Assembly: GCA_024653775.1 (NCBI GenBank)
Contig: JANLHZ010000221.1
Coordinates: 1 to 45,026, forward strand
Length of the DNA: 45,026 nucleotides
Reading direction: 5' to 3'
Source of the DNA: Planctomycetota bacterium
GTDB taxonomy: Bacteria; Planctomycetota; UBA8742; JACQVU01; JANLHZ01
Shown here: positions 7,760 to 14,522 of the stretch, in pieces
How the letters are laid out: the number at the start of each line of letters is the position of its first letter
How positions within the stretch are numbered: position 1 is the stretch's first letter
The notes under the pieces: model-generated
What the model saw: only the letters and a program-made list of their open reading frames with translations
Databases searched by the model: none
What the model was told of the DNA's origin: nothing
Position numbers and translations under genes: made by a program

Positions 7760-8911
7760 TTGTGGGTGTTCCTTGCGATCTGCTCGGGAATCGTGCTCGG
7801 AAGCTTCGCGCCGGGATTCGCGCAGACCCTCGACGGCTGGTCCATCGATGTCGCGGGTGCGCCTGTGGTGTCGATCCCGATCGCGGTGTGCCTGTTTTTT
7901 ATGATGTACCCGATAATGGTGAAGATCGACTTCACAAGCGCGCTGCGGGCGGGTCGAAACGCGAAGCCCGTGCTGCTGACGCTCTTCATCAATTGGGTTG
8001 TCAAGCCGTTTACGATGTACGGCTTTGCGATGCTGTTCCTAGGCGTACTGTTCCGCGCGTTCATCGGCGAGGACGCCGTCGACATTGTGAAAATGCCCTT
8101 CGGGCTCGATCTCCCCGTTGGCTCGGAGCATGGCGCGGGAGTAGTCGTGCTGCAGGAAGGTGTGAAGATGCTGTCGGTGCCGCTGTGGAGGAGCTATCTC
8201 GCGGGGTGCATCCTTCTCGGGATCGCGCCTTGCACCGCGATGGTGATCGTGTGGAACTACCTCGCGCGGGGCAATGACGGACTCACACTCGTTATGGTCG
8301 CGATCAACTCCCTCACGATGCTGCTGCTCTACGGCGTGCTCGGCGGGTTCCTGCTCGGCGTCGGCAGGCTTCCCGTTCCATGGGAAGCGCTCGCGCTCTC
8401 TATCGGCGTCTACGTCGCGCTTCCGCTGGTGGCGGGGTACTTCTCGCGGAAATGGATCCTCCGCGCGAAGGGCGAGATGTGGTTCAAAGAGAAGTTTTTG
8501 CACGTGCTGACTCCCGTGACGATCGTGGCGCTGCTTTCGACGCTGGTGCTGCTTTTCAGCTTCAAGGGAGAGACGATCCTCGCGAATCCGCTGACGATCC
8601 TCTGGATCGCGGTGCCTCTGTTCATCCAGACTGTGACGATCTTCGCGCTTGGATACCTTCTCGCGAAACTGCTCCGGCTGACGTACGAAGACGCGGCTCC
8701 CGCGGCGATGATAGGCGCGTCGAATCACTTCGAGGTCGCGATCGCAACCGCGGTGATGCTCTTCGGGCTATCGTCCGGCGCCGCGCTCGCGACGGTGGTC
8801 GGCGTGCTTATCGAAGTTCCCGTGATGCTGATGCTCGTCGGAATCTGCACCCGCACGCGGGGCTGGTTCGCGGAGACTCAAGCTGAAGTCGCGGGTGACG
8901 TCGCGCTGTAA
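7760..8911 (+). CDS. acr3: ACR3-type arsenite efflux permease
   Basis: Inner-membrane exporter of arsenite with about ten membrane segments, from the BART superfamily. The functional Cys is in [19 protein letters not shown] (about residue 157) and the conserved Glu is in [11 protein letters not shown] near the end. Between the third and fourth segments there is a longer loop than usual (GEDAVDIVK...SVPLWRSY). The start is a problem. The TTG at 7760 falls inside the first membrane segment, while the frame continues upstream as SPFERWLTL, which matches the usual family N-terminus, and no ATG, GTG or TTG exists there. An ATC or ATT start, or a damaged start, must be considered. AT-rich repeat sequence (7661-7732) separates it from arsM. 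Its 3' end overlaps the convergent methyltransferase gene by 34 bases. Confidence 0.92.
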   Translation: MWVFLAICSGIVLGSFAPGFAQTLDGWSIDVAGAPVVSIPIAVCLFFMMYPIMVKIDFTSALRAGRNAKPVLLTLFINWVVKPFTMYGFAMLFLGVLFRAFIGEDAVDIVKMPFGLDLPVGSEHGAGVVVLQEGVKMLSVPLWRSYLAGCILLGIAPCTAMVIVWNYLARGNDGLTLVMVAINSLTMLLLYGVLGGFLLGVGRLPVPWEALALSIGVYVALPLVAGYFSRKWILRAKGEMWFKEKFLHVLTPVTIVALLSTLVLLFSFKGETILANPLTILWIAVPLFIQTVTIFALGYLLAKLLRLTYEDAAPAAMIGASNHFEVAIATAVMLFGLSSGAALATVVGVLIEVPVMLMLVGICTRTRGWFAETQAEVAGDVAL

Positions 8912-9549
8912 ATCGAGAGTGAGCCGAGCATGGTCTTTAGGCGGTGCGGTTCCGTAACCGACAAGAAGCCAGCATCCTCCATAAGCGAAGGAAACCTGCC
9001 CGTAACGCTGTCCGCGGTCGACTCGAAACCATCGAGAAGACGCTCGACGAGGAACGCAAGGCGCATAAATATGTTGTGCGGCCTGCCCCAGTCGAGAATG
9101 TGGATTTCGCCGCCTGGTTTCAGAAGTCTACGGGACGAATCGAGAGTTCTGAGCTTGTTTTCCGTCGTGAGATGGTGGAATAGAAGGCTTGAAACCACTC
9201 GGTCGAACGACCCCGGCTCGAAAGGTGGATCGTAGGACATCGCCTCCGTGAGACTCGCTTGCACGCCGGCGTCGGCGATCTTTTTTCTCGCGATTTCCAG
9301 CGCCTTCGGATCACCATCGAGACCGAAAACCTCCGCATCGGGAACCCTCTGCTTGATCATTATCGCAAGCGTCCCCGTCCCGCAACCGAGGTCGAGGACG
9401 CGGCTTCCCGGACTGATGCCCGCGGTTTCGATAAGTAGATTCTTATGGTGCGCTTCTCTGGTGGTCAGCTTGACGAGGGGATCGTAAATCCCAGTCAGGA
9501 AGCCGAACCGTAGAGCCGGAATGTATCGTGGGGTATTTTTAGTGGTCAT
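8878..9549 (-). CDS. Class I SAM-dependent methyltransferase
   Basis: The 223-residue protein contains motif [14 protein letters not shown] (about 51-63), the acidic loop [11 protein letters not shown], and motif IV/V sequence [13 protein letters not shown], typical of UbiE/Methyltransf_11-like enzymes. The substrate cannot be told from the sequence. Conserved Cys residues of ArsM are absent, so it is not a second arsenite methylase. GGAG precedes the ATG. The gene's start overlaps the end of the DUF2231 gene by 11 bases, making it the last gene of a minus-strand group with the DUF2231, metal-binding lipoprotein and Cys-rich genes. It runs into acr3 tail to tail. Confidence 0.9.
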   Translation of the reverse strand: MTTKNTPRYIPALRFGFLTGIYDPLVKLTTREAHHKNLLIETAGISPGSRVLDLGCGTGTLAIMIKQRVPDAEVFGLDGDPKALEIARKKIADAGVQASLTEAMSYDPPFEPGSFDRVVSSLLFHHLTTENKLRTLDSSRRLLKPGGEIHILDWGRPHNIFMRLAFLVERLLDGFESTADSVTGRFPSLMEDAGFLSVTEPHRLKTMLGSLSIYSATSPATSA

Positions 9550-10009
9550 GATTGTGCTCCGTGGTTTCGTTTGAATCGGATTCTCCGTGTTCGTGACCTC
9601 CGCCGTGGGTAAGCTCGCCGCCGAAGAAGCCCGTGACTCCGACGGATAGCGCCACCGCGAGCAGCGCGAATGCTGAAATGTACCTGAGCGCGCGGCTTTG
9701 TCTTGCGCGGAACGCGAAGTACCCCCTGATCGCGCCCGCGAAGAGAGCGAGGCTTATAGTGACGTATGCTCCGAGTTCGTGATTTTCGAGCGTCGCCAGC
9801 GCGTCTTCGCCCGCGCCTTGATCTAAATGAGCGTGCGCGATGAATGCCGCGGTCAAAGCTCCTATCGCGCCTATTCCGAGGCACCAGCTTGCCGCCTCGA
9901 AAAGCGCTTCTCTTTTCAATGCGATGCCAACTGCGTCGAGCAAAAAGCCTACGATGAAAAGCGCAACCGGGAAATGCACAACGACTGGATGCAGTTCTTC
10001 AAGCGTCAT
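9539..10009 (-). CDS. DUF2231-like membrane protein with His-rich tail
   Basis: The 156-residue protein has four predicted membrane segments (about residues 11-28, 40-61, 81-98 and 107-127). The opening LHPVVVHFPVALFIVGFLLDAVG is characteristic of DUF2231 membrane proteins, which are often found with copper or heavy-metal genes. The C-terminus, after ELTHGGG, is a tail of Gly, Glu and six His (HEHGESDS...EHNHDH) that could bind divalent metal. The start has GGAGATTCAAT upstream. It is co-directional with a metal-binding lipoprotein and a Cys-rich protein. Function is unproven; metal handling is inferred from the tail and neighbours. Confidence 0.85.
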   Translation of the reverse strand: MTLEELHPVVVHFPVALFIVGFLLDAVGIALKREALFEAASWCLGIGAIGALTAAFIAHAHLDQGAGEDALATLENHELGAYVTISLALFAGAIRGYFAFRARQSRALRYISAFALLAVALSVGVTGFFGGELTHGGGHEHGESDSNETTEHNHDH

Positions 10010-10107
10010 ATTGAATCTCCATTGTAAAAATCAAGTTGGGTAAAACAGGATCGCGGGGCGAACGATCTCGCCCCGTGTTCCTTTACGAAAGATAGAACCG
10101 CGGTCGA

Positions 10108-10398
10108 TCACTCGACGGGTTCGAGAGTCATGTCGCAGAGCGGGCACTTCCCCGGTTCGTCGTAAACCGTGGGGTGCTCCTCTCGCATAGGACAGATATA
10201 CTTCGCATCCGTCTCCGAAGACGACGCTTCCGCGGGCTCCTCGTGAGCGTCCCCGTTGTCGTCGTGCTCGTGGTTCCCTTCGTGCTCACTTGAATCTTCA
10301 TGATTCTCGTGCTCGCTCTTTTCCGAACACCCGCCGAGATGGAGAGCGACGGTAAATCCGAGCAACAAGGCGAATATGGTTTTTGCAATAATTTTCAT
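10108..10398 (-). CDS. His-rich lipoprotein with heavy-metal-binding domain
   Basis: The 96-residue protein has a lipoprotein signal (hydrophobic stretch ending LGGC, Cys at about 24), so it is probably anchored in a membrane and faces the periplasm. A middle region rich in His, Glu and Asp has six His. The C-terminal YICPMREEHPTVYDEPGKCP followed by LCDMTLEP matches the small heavy-metal-binding domain (CPM...PGKCPxCxM) seen on copper and zinc exporters and CusB-like proteins. AGGAACGG precedes the ATG. It probably binds or buffers metal near the DUF2231 protein; there is no exporter gene next to it. Confidence 0.88.
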   Translation of the reverse strand: MKIIAKTIFALLLGFTVALHLGGCSEKSEHENHEDSSEHEGNHEHDDNGDAHEEPAEASSSETDAKYICPMREEHPTVYDEPGKCPLCDMTLEPVE

Positions 10399-10496
10399 TT
10401 TCCGTTCCTTTCAAAAAACCTGATCACAAAAAATCGATGCTTCCCCGGCGCGCATCGCGAAGGGAAAACAGAAAACCGGAACTCTCGATCGTAGTC

Positions 10497-10931
10497 CTAG
10501 ATCAAAAGCTCGACGGTGGTTTTGAAAGGCCAGATTTTCTTTGGAACCCTATCCGCGCGCAGATCGAATAATCCGCCACGAAAGGGACTTGCCGCGATCG
10601 CATGAACCTCAGCCCGCGGGATGAGATCAAGAGTCGCGAAAGGCGAAGTCTTCAATTCAGGCCGCGATTCGTTTTTTCTCGCGTTATCCGTTATCAGATG
10701 AGTCTGACAATCGCAGGCATTCCCGTAAGCGCGGTCTTTATTTTGGGGCGCCGCTGGTTTTTCCTGGCAGCAGGAACGCTCGTTCTCCGAGCTTGTCGTC
10801 GGTTGCCCGGATTCACAAGGAAATGAGAGCGCGCAGCAGCAAAGCGCTTCGGGAACGAGCAGTACCAGACAGAGAATCGCGCCAAGTAACTGCCGCTTGA
10901 AATACGCTCCGCTGTTTCCAGATGAAATCAT
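10497..10931 (-). CDS. Cys-rich exported protein, unknown function
   Basis: The 144-residue protein has an N-terminal hydrophobic segment (LLGAILCLVLLVPEALCC, about 14-32) that reads as a signal peptide. Cys clusters follow: CCCALSFPC, SCCQEK and CDCQTH. The rest is unremarkable and I recognise no family. Eight Cys after the signal in a short exported protein, beside a metal-binding lipoprotein, suggest metal binding or a disulphide-rich fold. It is the first gene of the minus-strand metal group and is divergent from the ECF sigma gene. The ribosome site is weak (GAGAATCG). Confidence 0.7.
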   Translation of the reverse strand: MISSGNSGAYFKRQLLGAILCLVLLVPEALCCCALSFPCESGQPTTSSENERSCCQEKPAAPQNKDRAYGNACDCQTHLITDNARKNESRPELKTSPFATLDLIPRAEVHAIAASPFRGGLFDLRADRVPKKIWPFKTTVELLI

Positions 10932-11075
10932 TCGATTCTCGAAAGTAACCGAAGCCGAGGATTCGTCAACTTGAAGTAAATACCGATCCGGCTATCGAGT
11001 CAAGTTTCGGCGCATCTATATAAAAAACGTCCCGATTAGCGGATTTATTCAGAATTACGGGAAGAAATCGCAGGC

Positions 11076-11097
11076 TCGCGCATCTAACTTGTGTATT
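11076..11097 (+). promoter_or_regulatory. Putative ECF promoter in front of the sigma gene
   Basis: TCGCGCATCTAACT (11076-11089) followed by GTGTATT (11091-11097) resembles TCGCGCATCCAATT...GTCTATT at 12144-12167, in front of the His-rich gene. Two copies within one sigma operon fit a site used by that sigma factor. The spacing differs by two bases, and the exact -35 box is uncertain. Confidence 0.4.
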
Positions 11098-11676
11098 GCG
11101 CAGGAGCTAACTCTGGCGGATTCCACAGATTCAAGAAGCGACGAGGAGCTGGTCCGGTCGGCGCTCGCCGGGGAGGACGAAGCCTTTGGCCTGCTTGTAA
11201 CGAAGTACTCGCCGGGAATATTTCGAATGATTTGTCTCAGGGTACCCGATTCAGACGCCTGCGAAGATCTCGTGCAGGAGACGTTTATCCGCGCGTGGAA
11301 GGCGCTTCCGGGATTCCGGTTCGGCGCGAAGTTCTTTACATGGCTGTACCGAATCGGGATGAACGCCACGAAGGAACACCAGCGAAAGCACGCGCGCAGA
11401 AGAGAGCTGGACGCGGAACTCAGGCTGATCGAAGTTCGCGAATCGCCAGGCGCGGACGAAGCTCTCGGGAAGGAGGAAGAGCGCGAGCAGATCCGTCGCG
11501 CGCTCGAAAGTCTGCCCGAGGAGTATCGCTGTGCGCTTTTGCTGCGCGAATGGGAGGAAATGAGTTACGCGGAGATTTCAAAGGTTCTCGGCGTGCCGGC
11601 GGGAACGGTGGCGTCGCGGATCGCGCGGGCGCGGGAAATGCTCGCGGAAAGGATGACGGCAAATGAAAAACTGTGA
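11089..11676 (+). CDS. ECF-type RNA polymerase sigma factor
   Basis: An extracytoplasmic-function sigma factor: it has sigma-2 and sigma-4 only. Region 2 lies at about residues 30-100 (EDEAFGLLVTKYSPGIFRM, then CEDLVQETFIRAWKALPGF, the core-binding and -10 recognition helices). Region 4 lies at about 135-190 (LPEEYRCALLLREWEEMSYAEISKVLGVPAGTVASRI). The stop overlaps the start of the anti-sigma gene by 14 bases. The start is unclear. TTG 11089 gives the longest form but lies inside a promoter-like motif; GGAG at 11103-11106 would serve a CTG at 11113. With the downstream His-rich and CnrX-like genes, it probably directs a metal- or envelope-stress response. Confidence 0.95.
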   Translation: MCIAQELTLADSTDSRSDEELVRSALAGEDEAFGLLVTKYSPGIFRMICLRVPDSDACEDLVQETFIRAWKALPGFRFGAKFFTWLYRIGMNATKEHQRKHARRRELDAELRLIEVRESPGADEALGKEEEREQIRRALESLPEEYRCALLLREWEEMSYAEISKVLGVPAGTVASRIARAREMLAERMTANEKL

Positions 11677-12109
11677 AGAAATCAGATCGAAGCTGAACCT
11701 GTTTTTAGATAAGGAAGCCGGAGACGAGGAATCCTCGATACGAGAGCATATCGAGTCCTGCGAAAGCTGCCAAGGCGCGCTAGGCGATCTCGTGCGCGTT
11801 TCCGAGATGATTCGCGAACAAAAGCCAAAGGCGCCGGAGACGCTGGCGAAAGGCATTCGCAAACGATTGCGGGATGCCAGCCGCGGGCGCGGCGCAACCT
11901 CGCTTCGAAGACTCGCAGCAGCGGCGGTGTTCATAGCGCTGGCGCTGTGGGGATTAGTCCTGAGCGACGACCAGGCGCCATCGCCTCGGCTTTCCGACAT
12001 AGGTGGCGCGGGCAATCTCGCGGAATTCGAGCAGCGCGTCCTCTACAGCGAGCCGACGACGCGGGACGAATGGATGAAGGTCGTGCTGAGCGGCGAGGCT
12101 CCGGAATAA
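11663..12109 (+). CDS. Zinc-finger anti-sigma factor
   Basis: Holds the preceding sigma factor at the membrane until a signal arrives. The 148-residue protein has the ZAS motif H-x3-C-x2-C (REHIESCESC, about 28-37) with an additional Cys at residue 4. One membrane segment follows (AAAAVFIALALWGLVL, about 76-92), then a short exported tail of about 55 residues. The start lies inside the sigma gene, which implies coupled translation. The tail shows no recognisable sensor domain, so sensing may fall to the downstream exported His-rich or CnrX-like proteins. That last point is inference. Confidence 0.9.
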   Translation: MKNCEEIRSKLNLFLDKEAGDEESSIREHIESCESCQGALGDLVRVSEMIREQKPKAPETLAKGIRKRLRDASRGRGATSLRRLAAAAVFIALALWGLVLSDDQAPSPRLSDIGGAGNLAEFEQRVLYSEPTTRDEWMKVVLSGEAPE

Positions 12110-12135
12110 AGTCCGAAAAAAAATCCTGGAAGAAA

Positions 12136-12167
12136 GTCTCCTTTCGCGCATCCAATTACCGTCTATT
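12136..12167 (+). promoter_or_regulatory. Putative ECF promoter for the His-rich gene
   Basis: GTCTCCTTTC, then GCGCATCCAATT, then GTCTATT (12161-12167). The CGTCTA-like -10 box and the CGCATC core are shared with 11076-11097. It would start a transcript about 20 bases before the His-rich gene, separating it from the sigma/anti-sigma pair. Confidence 0.42.
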
Positions 12168-12194
12168 CCATCCATAATTGAAAAGGAGAACGAA

Positions 12195-12512
12195 ATGAAG
12201 AAACTGATCGCAACTTTGTCCGTATGCTTCGCGCTGGTTATTGCAGGCCACGCTTTCGCGCAGGACTTCGATGAGCCGGAGTCGCAGGAAGCCGCGCAGG
12301 ACGACATGGCGACGAGTCACGCGGACCACTTTCGCCATGTGCTCGAACACATTCATAATCACATTAGAAACTTCTTCCACGGGAACGAGGGGAGCGAATC
12401 CGAAATGACTCACGAGGAGCACCGGACCCACGCTCGGGACCATATCCATAGTCGTCTGCGCGGCCTTCTTCACGGAGAGGACCGGAACGCGGACGAAAAC
12501 GAAAGCAATTAA
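12195..12512 (+). CDS. Small His-rich exported protein
   Basis: The 105-residue protein has a clear signal peptide (KKLIATLSVCFALVIAGHAFAQ, cleavage about residue 23). The mature part is very acidic and carries 13 His in about 82 residues. They fall in two clusters, HADHFRHVLEHIHNH and THEEHRTHARDHIHS, each with helical spacing that would place His on one face. No known family is recognised. It most likely binds divalent metal in the periplasm. AAGGAG precedes the ATG, and the stop overlaps the next start by one base (TAATG). It follows an ECF-like promoter, so expression is probably under the adjacent sigma factor. Confidence 0.85.
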   Translation: MKKLIATLSVCFALVIAGHAFAQDFDEPESQEAAQDDMATSHADHFRHVLEHIHNHIRNFFHGNEGSESEMTHEEHRTHARDHIHSRLRGLLHGEDRNADENESN

Positions 12513-12931
12513 TGAATCAAAGAACCATCTGGTTATTCATCCTCTTTGTGGCGATATTCGCAGGCGGCTTCGCCGTCGGGATTCTGTACCATCGCCATTT
12601 CGCGTTCCCGCATTTTGACGCTCACGGAGACCCCGACCCGGCGGCGCACTTCGCCTTATACTTCCGCGACAGACTTGAGTTGACCGACGCACAGACCGCG
12701 AAGATCGAGAGCGTTTTGGACCGGGTCCACGACGAAATGATGGTTAGCGCAAACGAGTTCCACAAGAGCTTCGAAGCCGTCAGGGCTGGTGCCTTCGCGG
12801 AAATCCGGGAAACGCTGACCGAAGAGCAAATCCCGGAGTTCGAAAAACTTGTGGAAGAAATGGAGAACGCCCACGCCGACATGCTCGAAAGACATCTCGA
12901 AGCGCTGCGGAGTTTACATCCGGGCGATTGA
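12512..12931 (+). CDS. CnrX/CpxP-like periplasmic metal-stress protein
   Basis: The 139-residue protein is anchored by one N-terminal membrane segment (IWLFILFVAIFAGGFAVGIL, about 5-25), followed by a His-containing stretch (HRHFAFPHFDAHGD) and a long helical domain. FRDRLELTDAQTAKIESVL...EMMVSANEFHKSFEAVRAGAFAEIRETLTEEQIPEFEKL is the pattern of the Spy/CpxP/CnrX 'metal_resist' family, which sense or bind metal in the periplasm and can regulate ECF sigma factors. It is translationally coupled to the His-rich gene and followed by a membrane protein. A role as metal sensor for the sigma/anti-sigma pair is inferred from the CnrYXH precedent. Confidence 0.87.
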   Translation: MNQRTIWLFILFVAIFAGGFAVGILYHRHFAFPHFDAHGDPDPAAHFALYFRDRLELTDAQTAKIESVLDRVHDEMMVSANEFHKSFEAVRAGAFAEIRETLTEEQIPEFEKLVEEMENAHADMLERHLEALRSLHPGD

Positions 12932-12951
12932 AAACGAAGATAGAATTAAAA

Positions 12952-13584
12952 ATGTCGCCACGCGTTCGAAAACTTGCGCTAACCATCCACATCGCGTTTT
13001 CCGTGGGCTGGCTTGGGGCGGTTGTCGCTTATTTGTCGATAGCGGTAAAAGGCTTTTTCGAGGCAGACCCAGGATATGTGGGGTCCGCGTACGATTCGAT
13101 GGAAACCGTCGGCTGGTACGCGATCGTTCCGCTTTGCCTTGCCTCGCTCGCGACGGGACTGATACAGGCTCTCGGCACGGAATGGGGGCTTTTCCGTCAT
13201 TACTGGGTATCGGCGAAGTTTTTCATCACTGCGGTCGCTACCCTGATCCTGATCGTCCACATGGGAGACGTAAGTAGCTTTGCGGAACTTGAAAGAAGCG
13301 AGGTATTAGAAGGCGAAGGTCCCGATTCCAGGAGAGCCAGCTTTTTGATCCACGCCGTAGGCGGCCTTGTCGCGATAGTCATTGCTCTTGTACTCTCGAT
13401 ATACAAACCTTTCGAAAGAACGAAATATGGAGCGAAAAGCATGTCGGAACCATCTGTTCAGTCGACGGACGATAAGATCGAATCGAAATCGAACTGGAAG
13501 CTCGCCCTGCTGATATTGTTTGGGGTTTTGGTCGCATTGTTCATTGCCGCGCACCTTCTCTCGGGAGGAATGCGCCATCACTGA
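12952..13584 (+). CDS. DUF2269-like integral membrane protein
   Basis: The protein of about 210 residues has four or five membrane segments (about residues 8-30, 48-73, 83-102, 128-150 and, after a hydrophilic loop, near 185-205), plus a C-terminal GGMRHH. The layout of conserved His in the first segment (ALTIHIAFSVGWLGAVVAYLS) resembles small heme- or quinone-linked membrane proteins of the DUF2269 type. I chose ATG 12952; a TTG at 12928 that overlaps the previous stop would add eight residues and would be coupled. It belongs to the ECF-controlled run. Specific function unknown. Confidence 0.82.
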   Translation: MSPRVRKLALTIHIAFSVGWLGAVVAYLSIAVKGFFEADPGYVGSAYDSMETVGWYAIVPLCLASLATGLIQALGTEWGLFRHYWVSAKFFITAVATLILIVHMGDVSSFAELERSEVLEGEGPDSRRASFLIHAVGGLVAIVIALVLSIYKPFERTKYGAKSMSEPSVQSTDDKIESKSNWKLALLILFGVLVALFIAAHLLSGGMRHH

Positions 13585-13688
13585 CGGGCGGAAACAAAAA
13601 AACTGACTTCCCGTGGACGGCGGTATAAATCCCGCGCAGGATTGATGTGGTAAAATTCTGTTGGCACAGGAAACCACGGAGGTGAAAC

Positions 13689-14159
13689 ATGAAACTGAAT
13701 ATCGGAATCGCGGAGAACGACCGCAAAGAGATTGCTAATGAGCTTTCGAAGCTCCTCGCAGACACGTATCTGCTCTACGTCAAGACCCACGGCTACCACT
13801 GGAACGTCACGGGGCCAATGTTCCAGACACTGCATCTGATGTTCGAGACGCAGTACAACGAACTCGCGCTCGCGGTGGATCTCATCGCGGAGCGCATCCG
13901 GGCGCTCGGGATTCCAGCCCCGGCGTCGTACAAACAGTTCGCGGAACTCGCGAGCGTGAAGGAAGCAGACGGCGTCCCGACAGCGAAAAAGATGATCGCG
14001 GACCTCGTGGAAGCGCAGGAGACCGTCATCCGCACGGCGCGCAGCGCTTTCGCGGCGCCTGAGAAGGCGAACGACCAGGCAACGCTCGATCTGCTAACGC
14101 AGCGCATTCAACTCCACGAAAAGACCGCGTGGATGCTCCGCAGTCTGCTCGAAGAATAA
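13689..14159 (+). CDS. dps: Dps-family DNA-protecting ferritin
   Basis: Dps proteins form 12-subunit shells that oxidise Fe(II) with peroxide, store the iron and protect DNA. The 156-residue protein carries the ferroxidase signature [20 protein letters not shown] (about 34-53), then [20 protein letters not shown], with the His/Asp/Glu ligands in place. Length is normal. GGAGG precedes the ATG by 6 nt. It follows the metal-stress genes after about 100 bases in which TGTGGTAAAAT could be an extended -10 box, so it probably has its own promoter. A 13-bp stem directly follows the stop. Confidence 0.95.
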   Translation: MKLNIGIAENDRKEIANELSKLLADTYLLYVKTHGYHWNVTGPMFQTLHLMFETQYNELALAVDLIAERIRALGIPAPASYKQFAELASVKEADGVPTAKKMIADLVEAQETVIRTARSAFAAPEKANDQATLDLLTQRIQLHEKTAWMLRSLLEE

Positions 14160-14163
14160 GAAA

Positions 14164-14194
14164 CTGTCTCAAGCGCCGGGAGCGCTTGAGACAG
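14164..14194 (+). terminator. 13-bp perfect stem after dps
   Basis: CTGTCTCAAGCGC (14164-14176), loop CGGGA, GCGCTTGAGACAG (14182-14194). Position fits a terminator, but no T-run follows, and TAAGAAACTGTC at its left edge recurs at the ends of the palindromic element at 36936-37050. It may therefore be an element of that family acting as a terminator. Confidence 0.5.
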
Positions 14195-14259
14195 CGTTTA
14201 TGACGTGCTCGCGCGGACGGGGACGTGCCGGTCACTTCCAGGTTTGTAGTGTGCCCGTG
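14192..14259. repeat. 68-bp direct repeat, copy 1
   Basis: From CAGCGTTTATGACGTG to GTAGTGTGCCCGTG this stretch is identical to 14407-14474, 215 bases downstream. It contains the GCGGACGGGGACG core also found in the palindromic elements near 33.2, 36.4 and 37.0 kb. Confidence 0.9.
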
Positions 14260-14296
14260 AGGGCATATAAAAACGCCTGACGGCGTCACTACGAAC
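14242..14296. mobile_element. 55-bp palindromic element, two hairpins in an outer stem
   Basis: Outer stem GTTTGTAGTG (14242-14251) with CACTACGAAC (14287-14296). Inner hairpins are GCCC-GTGA-GGGC (14253-14264) and ACGCC-TGAC-GGCGT (14273-14286). Related sequences lie at 28265-28343 and 44989-45026, with hairpin 1 as GCTT/GAGC and GCTC/GAGC. No reading frame is present. The shape resembles non-autonomous REP/MITE-like elements. Confidence 0.6.
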
Positions 14297-14327
14297 TTCA
14301 ACGCTTGACGGCGTCACTACGAACTCG
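14272..14327. repeat. Tandem pair of 28-bp units
   Basis: AACGCCTGACGGCGTCAC... (14272-14299) and AACGCTTGACGGCGTCAC... (14300-14327) differ at only a few positions; a third, single unit lies at 28316-28343. The first unit is the right half of the element at 14242-14296. Confidence 0.75.
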
Positions 14328-14406
14328 AAGTGCCCGGCACATGAAGATTACTCGTGAGTGGCGGTGAAGGCAGACGAGGACAGCTCATCATACTACGCAT
14401 CCCCGC

Positions 14407-14474
14407 CAGCGTTTATGACGTGCTCGCGCGGACGGGGACGTGCCGGTCACTTCCAGGTTTGTAGTGTGCCCGTG
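14407..14474. repeat. 68-bp direct repeat, copy 2
   Basis: Identical to 14192-14259. After the shared part the sequence diverges (GTGG against GAGG), so hairpin 1 of the palindromic element is cut short here. It lies about 50 bases from the end of the giant surface-protein gene; the gap 14160-14522 holds only these repeats. Confidence 0.9.
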
Positions 14475-14522
14475 GTGGAGCCGCGATGAATCTTTTTCGA
14501 CTTGCAGGTTACGAACCGCGGA

